Positions 11,428 through 22,200 of a DNA stretch of 43,137 nucleotides are shown piece by piece. The stretch is from contig NW_003112477.1 of NCBI RefSeq assembly GCF_000003605.2, positions 32,141 to 75,277 of the forward strand. The letters run 5' to 3'. Both the position numbers and the translations under genes were made by a program. A model generated the notes under the pieces. It had not been told where the DNA came from and made no database searches. It saw nothing but the letters and a program-made list of their open reading frames with translations. This DNA comes from Saccoglossus kowalevskii. Taxonomy: Eukaryota; Hemichordata; Enteropneusta; Harrimaniidae. How positions within the stretch are numbered: position 1 is the stretch's first letter; the number at the start of each line of letters is the position of its first letter.

Positions 11428-13302
11428 GTCGACTTTGACCCATCACTGCGTTTACAGTCAACTTTGACTCATCACTGCATTTTCAGTCAACTTTGACCCG
11501 TCACTGCGTTTACATTTAACTTTGACCCGTCACTGCGTTTACATGTGACTTTGACCAATCACTGCAGTTACAGGTGACTTTGACCCGTCACTGCGTTTAC
11601 AGGTGACTTTGACCCATCACTGCATTTACAGTCAAGCTTGACCCATCACTGCGTTTACAGTCAGGCTTGACCTATCACTGCGTTTACAGGTGACTTTGAC
11701 TCATTACTGCGTTTACAGGTGATTGACCCATCACTGCGTTTACAGGTGACTTTGACCCATCACTGCGTTTACAGGTGACTTTGACCCATCACTGCGTTTA
11801 CAGGTGATTGACCTATTACTGCGTTTACAGGTGACTTTGACCCATCACTGCATTTACATGTCATTTTGACCCATCACTGCATTTAAAGTTGACTTTAACC
11901 CATCACTGCGTTTACAGGTGACTTCGCCCTATTACTGCGTTTACAGGTGATTGACCCATCACTGCGTTTACAGGTGACTTTGACCCATTACTGCGTTTAC
12001 AGGTGACTTTGACCCATTACTGCGTTTACAGGTGACTTTGACCCATTACTGTGTTTACAGGTGATTGACCCATCACTGCGTTTACAGGTGACTTTGACCC
12101 ATCACTGCGTTTACAGGTGACTTTGACCCATCACTGCGTTTACAGGTGACTTTGACCCATCACTGCGTTTAAGGGTGACTTTGACCCATCACTGCATTTA
12201 CATGAGATTTTGACCCATCACTGCGTTTACAGATGACTTTGACCCATTACTGCGTTTACAGGTGATTGACCCATCACTGCGTTTTAATACAGGTGACTTT
12301 GACCTATTACTGTGTTTACAGGTGACTTTGACCCATTACTGCGTTTACACGTGATTGACCCATCACTGCGTTTACAGGTGACTTTGACCCATCACTGTNN
12401 NNNNNNNNNNNNNNNNNNNNNNNNNNNNNNNNNNNNNNNNNNNNNNNNNNNNNNNNNNNNNNNNNNNNNNNNNNNNNNNNNNNNNNNNNNNNNNNNNNNN
12501 NNNNNNNNNNNNNNNNNNNNNNNNNNNNNNNNNNNNNNNNNNNNNNNNNNNNNNNNNNNNNNNNNNNNNNNNNNNNNNNNNNNNNNNNNNNNNNNNNNNN
12601 NNNNNNNNNNNNNNNNNNNNNNNNNNNNNNNNNNNNNNNNNNNNNNNNNNNNNNNNNNNNNNNNNNNNNNNNNNNNNNNNNNNNNNNNNNNNNNNNNNNN
12701 NNNNNNNNNNNNNNNNNNNNNNNNNNNNNNNNNNNNNNNNNNNNNNNNNNNNNNNNNNNNNNNNNNNNNNNNNNNNNNNNNNNNNNNNNNNNNNNNNNNN
12801 NNNNNNNNNNNNNNNNNNNCCATCACTGCGTTTACAGGTGACTTTGACCCGTCACTGCGTTTACAGGTGACTTCGACCCATCACTGCGTTTACAGGTGAC
12901 TTCGACCCATCACTGCGTTTACAGGTGACTTCGACCCATCACTGCGTTTACAGGTGACTTTGACCCATCACTGCGTTTACAGGTGACTTCGACCCATCAC
13001 TGCGTTTACAGGTGACTTCGACCCATCACTGCGTTTACAGATGACTTTGATCTATTACTGCGTTTACAGGTGACTTCGACCCATCACTGCGTTTACAGGT
13101 GACTTCGACCCATCACTGCGTTTACAGGTGACTTTGACCCATCACTGCGTTTACAGGTGACTTTGACCCATCACTGCGTTTACAGGTGACTTTGACCCAT
13201 CACTGCGTTTACAGGTGACTTTGACCCATCACTGCGTTTACAGGTGACTTTGACCCATCACTGCGTTTACATGTGACTTTGACCTATCACTGCATTTACA
13301 TC
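11424..13302. repeat. 29-bp tandem satellite
   Basis: The consensus unit is ACTTTGACCCATCACTGCGT followed by TTACAGGTG, 29 bp in all. About 50 units are visible, with an assembly gap inside the array. Variants include a shortened GGTGATTGACCC form recurring at about 11717, 11805, 11950, 12062, 12263 and 12352. A GGTGACTTCGACCC form is concentrated on the right side of the gap. Older GTCAACTTTGAC units lie at the left edge. The array lies about 3 kb upstream of the PELP1 start. Confidence 0.95.
12399..12819. other. Assembly gap (421 N)
   Basis: A run of N inside the 29-bp satellite. The true array length is unknown. The open frames that cross it are artefacts of reading through N. Confidence 0.99.
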
Positions 13303-13614
13303 ATGGAAGGTAAGTACCTTCCATGTTAACAGGATCGTAAATGTTATGATTTTTCTCGGATTGAACCTTGAACCCTCGAATATCTACTCGGTTCGCTACA
13401 AATAGCTAATTTGGATGTGTGCTTTGATACATATAGTATGTATCGACCGAAACTGAAATATACTTCCGCAATGTTTGATTTCATATTACTTCTATCACTA
13501 CCAGATGATTATTGGTCTGAAACTTGTATATTTATAACACGTTTATAACCTCCACAGCTTTCTGTCCTTTCTGTATAGATTTCCCCCACATTTCAATTGA
13601 AGACATATGATTGA
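13303..13614. other. Spacer between the satellite and LINE remnant
   Basis: About 310 bp with no gene, RNA or repeat I can identify. The satellite ends at about 13302, just before a short GGAAGGTAAGTACCTTCC palindrome. Confidence 0.3.
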
Positions 13615-15310
13615 TTTATTTTTATTCATTTATTAACACTTACTCACTCCCCGGATGGAGTGGGTTACAGATAATAGTAAACGTATACTAATAAGGAAGT
13701 AATAAAAAATAAACTAATCTACAAAAACAGAATATTAATGGAGAAAAATAATAAAACAACTCCTTCTAAAAGAAAGATGTATATTAATCCCAAATTTGTT
13801 GTCTAATTTCAAAGCACTTGTTGATATACTGTGCTACCTAGATGACAATACATGTACTATCATTATTTAACAGTGCAGTGAACTGTTCTTCAGGAGGCAG
13901 GTTGTGAAAGGAGTCAATCACATCAGCAGCTGTATCAAACAGAACACTGCGTCTATTACTGTATTTGGGACACTCCACCATAAAATGAAATTCATTTTCA
14001 ATGGTACCTTGGTTACACATGTCACAAACCCTGTTATTGAGTGGAGTACAGTTGTGTCTGCCAGTCTCAATCTTGAGGGCATGGTCACTCAGACGGAACT
14101 TAGCCAGACTAGTTCTCAAATCAATGTTTTTGTTATTGATGATATATGGTTCCATACTGATATTGCATTTAAATGTTCTGTAAGTTCCGAGTTTGTTTTT
14201 TCCTTCAGACTTTTTACGAATATAACTGTGAATTTTTTTCTTTCCAATGGGATGTAAATTTATGTTTGAGGTTGGACCTGGTGTTATTTATGTCTGTTGA
14301 AGTTAATTTATTACTTTTATTAATTAAGTAATAACTTTATTACACTACTAAAAACCTTCAGATGGTTTTTGTATGATAAGGAACATAAATACAAAGAAAT
14401 ACAAAAAACAAACAATAAAAAAGAGATAAAATAAAATTAATTACTTTCTGTGGTTTTAAAAATTGTGCTCTTTAAGTATTTTGCTAAGGCTATATTATTC
14501 TCCATAATCTTTTTAAATATGGAATTCACATCCAGTGTGTAAATATTTATTGCACACTCATCAAACAGTTTTTAATATTCTTCAGCAATCTGTAATTTCC
14601 AAATACAACTTAGTTTTTAGGCTTTTATTAACTGAAAAAGCTTCTTTAAAGAAAACATTTTCGTATTCTTAATGCGGTTGTAATATTTTATTAATTGACT
14701 TTTAATAAATATATCCAAAGGGTATCTCCCTAACTCGCTGTAAATTCCCATAATTGGGGTTCTTTGGGAAACTCCGTCGAAGGAGATATTGACAGTATTG
14801 AACATTAATGTCCTCAACTGGTGATTTGGACGAGAACTCGTCACCCCGTACATCACTACCATAAATAAGTATCGGTCGTATTAGTTTGTCAAAAAGCGAT
14901 AGTGACAAGGTGATGGACAAATTGTGTATTGCGCCTAATTTAGTTTTGAGAGAAAACAGTGCTTTTTAAGCTTTTCTCTTAAGGTGCTTTAGAGCTTCCT
15001 TAAATTGTTCACTTGCAATGATTATTAAGCCAATATAATTAAATGTTTTGACTGTCACAATGTCACTGCCCCCTAGAAAGAAAGTGTCACTGTTTAGACA
15101 TCTGTTTGATTTGTTAAAAACTGATACTTTTTTGGGGGGGTTACAGTTAATTGCCATTTATTAACATATTCTGACAAGTTATCCAGACATGATTGTAGTC
15201 CATGCTTTGTTCTAGAGAGAAGGACCAGGTCATCTGCATAAAGTATGCAGTTGACAGGCAAATTTTCAAGATGAAGACCTTTGTTATACGACGCACTGAT
15301 TTTAATCAAT
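13615..15310 (-). mobile_element. Decayed non-LTR retrotransposon (LINE), RT and C-terminal region
   Basis: Minus-strand fragments occur in LINE order. 15309-15094 carries the reverse-transcriptase catalytic box ILYADDLVLLS. 15157-14966 carries the FNYIGLIIIAS-type connector with KEALKHLKRKA. 14920-14702 carries LFDKLIRPILIYGSDVRG. 14862-14617 carries YSELGRYPLDIFI. 14155-13838 carries the C-terminal Cys/His region (CDMCNQ, then HFMVECPKY). The low-coordinate end carries an ATT-rich tail at about 13615-13640. Frames shift between the pieces and there are stops, so it cannot be active. The layout resembles CR1/jockey-type elements; the exact clade is uncertain. The 5' part with the endonuclease is absent. 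Confidence 0.8.
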
Positions 15311-16230
15311 ACTTGTCCACATTTAATTATATGTTGTTTATATGTGGCTTACTGTCTAAGAATGATAATTTTCAAGCTAATCAGTTGTATTCACAGAAGG
15401 AATAGGAGCTGATACGAATATGTGTACACACATGTTGTTTAAATTAGTGCCGAGGAAGTGTTTTGTGAATCACAGTCGTCATGGTTAATTTCTATCAAAA
15501 TGAGACATTAAATTGATTCATCGGACAAGCCCGTTTTTAGAGTCTGATTTGTGGCCGTACATGTAATACACTGGCATTGTATCAGTACAATCGTCAATGT
15601 GTTCTGGTCACTTTCATCAAGAAGCCAGGTCAAGGAGTACCTCATCGTTCAATGATTTTATTGTTTGAGCTGTGCGTTCTGTTTGTCTTAATGGATGGCG
15701 TTCAGTTTGATTGATTGGTGTATTGTTCACGTGACTACTGAAGAGTACATTGAACATCTAAAAACTGTAGGAAGGATAAAGGAATGACGTCACACTAAAT
15801 TTAACTTAAAATAGTTAGATGAATAGCCGATCTGATTGAAATCCAATGTCATTTTTTTGTTTTTTTGTTTTCAAATTGTATTTATTATATTTTTATGGCT
15901 AGTTTTTGTTTTACTGTTCGTTATCAAGTTATTTATATATATATATATTTTTCGATTGTTTAATTGTGTCTATTGTGACTGTAAATATTTTTTTGGGTTC
16001 GGTTTAACTGTACTAAATATTAAAAATAATATTTTTCTGATTCTCTTCAAGTTGGCCATGAGGGCGCACTTTCATCACGATTGTTTCAGTCATTGCCTGA
16101 ACCAATTAGAATAAGTCTGTATAATCTAATTCTGCCCACTCACATTGGCAAAATATTCATTGCCCAATATTAGAGGGTAACAATTAGAAAACTTGATATA
16201 GTACTACATTACTAGCTAGCTGTCAGGTAT
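15311..16230. other. Upstream flank of PELP1, no gene
   Basis: AT-rich sequence with long T runs and a (TA) run near 15930-15950. The 92-codon frame at 15836-16114 is hydrophobic only because of poly-T codons and is not considered coding. A CCAAT-type ATTGG lies near 16144. Confidence 0.35.
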
Positions 16231-16241
16231 TTTGAAAGTAA

Positions 16242-16290
16242 TTCCCGCCTCTCCCGGTATCAAATGGTTCGCCCCTTACAAGATGGCTGC
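16242..16290 (+). promoter_or_regulatory. PELP1 core promoter / TISU-like start context
   Basis: The start codon sits in CAAGATGGCTGC (16279-16290). This differs by one base from the TISU/YY1 consensus SAASATGGCGGC, which in animals marks genes with very short 5' UTRs. TTCCCGCC (16242-16249), an E2F-type site, lies about 35 bp upstream, and no TATA box is seen. If the TISU is functional, transcription should start at roughly 16250-16278. The role is inferred from the motifs alone. Confidence 0.5.
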
Positions 16291-19200
16291 GTCCAGTAAA
16301 CGCATGTTGTCCACGCTGTTGTCAGATTTGAATGACACAGCGTCTTCCAAAAGACCAATAGCACACACTGTCGCAATTTTTGATGCTCACCAGACACTGA
16401 GAACACAAGTAAGTTGTTTTCCAATCATATACTATGTACTTTGCACATATTTTTCGTCGATGAGAAATGTGAATGTATGCTAGTTGTGATGTAGAGGGCG
16501 CTTCCAATAAGCGGCTCCTGTGAAATACATGTAGCTGCGTTAAAATGGAAGGGGATCAACTTAAGGATCAGCCATACGTCGTATCAATGTAGCATGAACA
16601 CGTATGGTTATTTTTGAAGTTGTCATGTTATATGCTCTGCAGTTGATTATTTGTCTCAATAAACTATAAAGCCAAATAATACTTGCTTACTAGTAGCTTT
16701 TCAGTGTGTAGTTCTCATAGCCCCGAGTACAGTCCTGTAGGTTTGCCTTCTTCCGCTGATCATTCGACCCCCACAGTCCTGAGAAGTCGCATAGACCAGG
16801 AATTCGACACTATTGTGAAGGAATGTATCAAGCGATTTAAGAGGCATTCAGCTTTGCAGTTAAAAAATAAGCAAGTCGATATTTTTTTATTTTATTTTTT
16901 TATTAGACGCATAAAATCCTTAGGAAAGGATAAAAAGGGTCTTACAGAAAGAAATTAAAAAAAAAACTACAATCTAAAAAAGAAAACAAAAAAAGAAAAA
17001 CTTTTCTAAAAAAAACAAACAAAGTCAAAAACAAAAAAAGACAATTTGCAGCCAATGGTGAATACAGAATATAAAATGAACACAAAATGTGGCCTAATAC
17101 ACTGATAGTTGTTGCTGTTTTGTTCCATAGCTGTTTTTTAAGAAGACAGCTAAGGCTGGTGCTAGAGTATGGTTTGCCATAATCAAAATGAATTTATTCT
17201 GACTATTTTCTTTATCAAAATTTGGAATTTTATTTTGTGCAGTCAGGAATAATTTGTCCCTATGGTGACTGTAAGCTGGACATTTCATTACAAAATGTTG
17301 CTCATCCTCAACTATATTTTGGCTGCACATATCACATGTTCTTTTATCCAGCGGCACATTATTATGTCTGCCTTTCTCAATTTTAAGGTCATGGTTGCTT
17401 GTCCTGAATTTTGCAATTAACCTTCTAAGACCATGGTTCTGCATATTAATTAGGTAATTTTCAATTTTTAAATCTTGTTTGAAAAGTCAAACGTCAAACT
17501 ATTCTAAATGCAGCACCTTAACTGGAAGCGAAATTACACAAGATTTCCCACTAGGGACGATCGAATCAACATTTTCCAACGTCAACCGAAAATATACGCC
17601 GCCATCTTGTTCTTGACATATTTATTTACAAAACATTGTTTTGTTGTGTAAAACTAGCTTTCGCAAACGTTCCACTATTGTAGGTTCATTTTTCGGCCAC
17701 AAATTTATGATCGTTAGATTGGTCGATAGATGTTTTAGCTAGTTACAATCATGAAAACTGCAGAACTGTTCTCTGCCATAAATTTGTAGGCGGGTGTCGA
17801 ATCCTCGGTTTATGAAACTTCTTAGGACTGTGGAGCCGAATGATCAACGGAAGAAGGCCAACCTACAGGACTGTACTCGGGGCTATGGTTCTCATAGTGA
17901 GTAGAGCTTTGACGCCGTAACTGGTCCTTTCATCGGAGTTGAACAACTGGTATTAATCTGGGAATACCGCGGGTACCATTCGTAAGAAACATTTGACAAT
18001 TTATAGAATGGGTTTTGCATCATGCATTCTTTTTATACTAGTATATCTTAGTGACATACTACAAGTAATGATCTTATTGGTGTTGCAGAAAGACAGTTGA
18101 ATATATTTATTGAAATTAATAATCCGCAGAACAGTTTTCTATATAGATAAGAAATTATAGTACAAAACAAATATACAGCTCATTCTCAGCAATGAAATAA
18201 AGAAATATATATATATTCCTTAAGTATCAATTGTTTAACATTTGGGGAAATAGATTATGGTACCTGCTGACCATGAAGTTCTTGTTGTATTTGTCATGGA
18301 ATTTTGCTAAAAATTCGAAAAAATATTCATTACAGTTTTATTGTCGTAGTGATATTTCTGAACACTCAAACTGATACAAATTTAACATATTTGTAGTTAC
18401 TCTCACGAACCTAAGCGTATATATCAATAATTTGTTGTTAATTTTGTTATGTAATACTCTACCATGAAGTCCCAGATGAAAGTGACCATTGTTGACCATG
18501 GTTGTTAAATGGTACAAACAACCATAGTCACCAACCATGGTTGACCATGGATATATGACCATGGTTGTTTGTGCCATTTAATGACCATGGACATGATCAG
18601 AGAAGTTTGTAACATTTACTACCTCTCAGACCAGAATTTGTCTTCATGTTGTTAAATGTTTATTATCATTAGTCTTAGAGAAATTCTATAAGCAATTTGG
18701 TTCTGGATTTATTTTCTCCCATTCAACATTCTACCAAAACATGTGACTAAATTCACCATGTTTCATCCAGGCTCGAATACTATTTTTCTTTTTAAACTAG
18801 TTGCAAATCTTGTTTCTAAACTTGTAACAAAAATATGGTGGGTGATTTTTTTTCAGATAGCTTTCTGAACTTACTTTTTAAAAATGACAAGATATGGGAG
18901 TTTGTTTTTCAGTACAACATTTCGGCAACTGGTTGACGATGGACATTTAACTGTTGAGCTAGTCATCCTTGATTATTCACGAAGTTACTCGCGTCGATGG
19001 GAGAAATAAGAAGAGGATACTATACAATAACAATAACACAAGCCATCTTGACGGTTAACGGAATACAGGAATATTCCCTAATTTATTATGCACACATGCG
19101 TAAATGCAAAAAGTGAACTTACAAAAACTCATGAACCAATAGAATTTGGTCTTTCACTAACACTGGAGTTTACAGCCTAACATTAACTTGGTTGAAAACT

Positions 19201-22200
19201 ACCGGTACATTATATGTGTGCAAAAACATGTCTGATTGTTATAATTCTCAATCTCTATAAGCATTGTCTAATGCTTCAGAAATTTGTGTCATCCAAATAG
19301 AGATCAAACATTAATATGTCATGTTTGTTGACATCGTGTTAACACCATGCAAATAGTGTTAATTCAGGCAGTGTATTGCCAAGACTAGAAAACATTGCAT
19401 CACACACTGATCCCAGACTGGTGACACTCATCACCCGTGTCACAAGAAGGAGTTTACAAGGGTCACATGGTTCGATGTACCCTGGCTTTTGCCATTTATG
19501 CACTCCCATAATATTTTATTTTATTGAGAAAACACCAAAAAAAAAAGAGATTGTATGTCTAGGGAATGTAGGTGAGATTAGTAAGTGGTAAAAAAAAAAT
19601 TGTCTGAGAAACACAGGTAACACAAATTTGGAGAACATTTACAAGCTTACTACCCCTATAAGAAAGTGAGAATCATTCAATGAGTTTTTGTTTTTTAATG
19701 CTGTGATGTGTTTTTGTTTTCAAGTAAAAATGAAAATGTATGTTCAAGTATTCCACAGTATGAAAAATACTGTCTGTCCATCTAAATGTATATACCGTAT
19801 TTACAACTGAAAAGCAAACAAACTAGCTTGTATTCTGTTCAAAGTAGTTGCCTTCTTGATTGGCTAAAGCTGATTTCCACATCATTGTAATTTTTTTAAT
19901 TCTGTATCTGTATGATAAATTATAGAGATATATAACTCAGAATTGTAAATCTTGTTATTAAAAGATATGCACCAATACACACCAGTAATAACCAAATATT
20001 CAAAAACCGTTACTGTAAAAGGGTTAATTATTCACGGGGTTTTAATTTTGCTTATTTCGCTGACTGGAAAATGCGCTAAATTAAAACCCAGTGAATATGT
20101 AAAAATCGTAATAAAACACATTATCTAAATGATAAAACAGTGAATTTAAAACCCACTGAATATGCCTGAAATGCTAAATCAGTGAAATTTAAACCCAGCG
20201 AAAATTAATCATTTTACAGTATTATTGTTGGTAGTAAGTTCTGATTAAATTTTATTGCAGCCTTCAAGTCTTGCTGATTTCATCGGTTTTATACATACAT
20301 CTTTGCATTCATCTGAATCAAGGTAAGAGTGGTTAAAGCAATTGAACATTCACATTTCTTTGTACAATATTGTGTCAATGCGATGTGATGTTCATTGTTA
20401 TTTCAGTCTCTATGGAAACAGTTTGGTATGCAACCTTGAACGAAATTTGCATCATTCAGGGTTGCAGTTTTCCCAAGCATGTTACACAATTTGTATACTT
20501 TTTAGTAGAATTTCGTCTTCTCTTATTAATTCTATTGAAAAAAGGAGTTTTCTTGTTAAAGTGCTATTGTAATCATACATGGCATGTTTCACATATAAAC
20601 ATTCAATGTATTGTACTACATTGGGTATGTTGCATTGTACTCTATCATATAGGACACGGGGGGGGGGGGGACTTGGGGTTTTAAAGGAAATGGCATTACC
20701 AAGTTTGAAGGATGGTTGATTGATTTATTAATAACAAATTAATATTTTATTCTACACTTGTCTGAAACAAAAATTTCTCAGATGATCATACAACATTCAG
20801 TGTTTGAAATAACCTCCTCCATGATGGGTAACTTTTTACTCAGACAGGATAAAATCCTAACCTCCAAGTCCATGTGTCAGGCTGCTATATCAGTCATATA
20901 TTAAGATTTAGGACTGTATAATTATGAATACGAACACATCATTTTTTAGCTCCGCTGTCGACTTTGTCGAGCGGAGCTTATCATTTGAGTGATTGTCCGT
21001 TGTCATCCGTGTCAATGTTTTACTTTTTCGACTTCTTCTTGAAAACTACTTGGGTAGACCTCTCTCAGATTTGTTCATTTTATAATGATATCTTTAATTC
21101 TCTAATTTTGGTGAATATTTTTGTCATTTTTGGTAAAAAGTGATATTTTCAACTTCTTGTTAAAAACCGCAAGTCCAATTGCTTTGATATTACATATATA
21201 TTTACTAAATGTGAACCTCTTATTCATTTTGTAATGATATCTTTAATTCTCTAATTTTGATGATTATTTTTGTCATTTTTGGTAAAAAGTGATATTTTTG
21301 AATTCTTGTTGAAAACAGTAAGTCCCATTGCTTTGATACTATACATATTGTTCATTTTGTAATGATATCTTCTGTTCTTTTATTGAAATGTGCATTGCTA
21401 ACAGCGGTGCTATCTCCGCCGACTGGTTGCTTGTTTTAAAAATCATTTTGGCTTTCTTTCAATTATGTCAAAAAGTACTGTATCGCCAATAAAAACATTT
21501 CTGGACACATTAGAATTAGAGTGAAACTTCATTATGGGGATTCTCTTGTTCAAGTCTAAATGCACATATGTGACTGTCAAGATTTCCAGTTTACATGATC
21601 AGGTGATAATTTGAGCTGAGTTCCGTTCGGTGTGTGTGTGTGCACCATATCATCATCGTCATATTTCAGACACACTGTGAGGTTTTTATTCATATGCATA
21701 TAGACCCAAAAATGTGCAGATTATAATTAAGCGTCATTCTAAATTACATGTATTTAATAGAAAGTTGAATTAATGTCAATAAAGTAGTAGTAGTAGTATT
21801 TTGTTTGTCAGAATGTTACCTTTTTTTTTATATTGTTTGATATCCTGATTTGAATAAGATTGCAAGATATATTATCAGTATTATTACTGCGTAACTAGAT
21901 CCTGCCATTTCCATGCATGAGTTCAGGCAATGGCTGTTTTCCATGCACATCAATTTCTTGGTGCCTTGCTGAAGTTGACTATATAACCTTGACATTGCAT
22001 TTCCGATATTGAACACTGCCTTAAACAATGTTTTTAAAAGTACTCGAACTTGATCTGTGCACTTGAAACCATTTTCTTTGTTTTGTTTTTTCATGTCATT
22101 TGACATATCCTGTGTATGTACATAGTATCAAGTATGTACATATTGGGGCATGACCTATATTTGTAGGCTCTTTCACAACTTGCCTTTGTAAATACTTTTT

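Noticed and set aside
12312-12899. Long open frames across the N gap (both strands)
   Set aside because: The frames exist only because N is not read as a stop; the sequence is satellite DNA.
16705-16868. Exon 2 of PELP1
   Set aside because: Its frame needs a phase-1 or phase-2 donor, but exon 1 ends in phase 0, and it has no clear donor. The exon at 20261-20322 joins exon 1 and exon 3 in phase and aligns with the PELP1 family.
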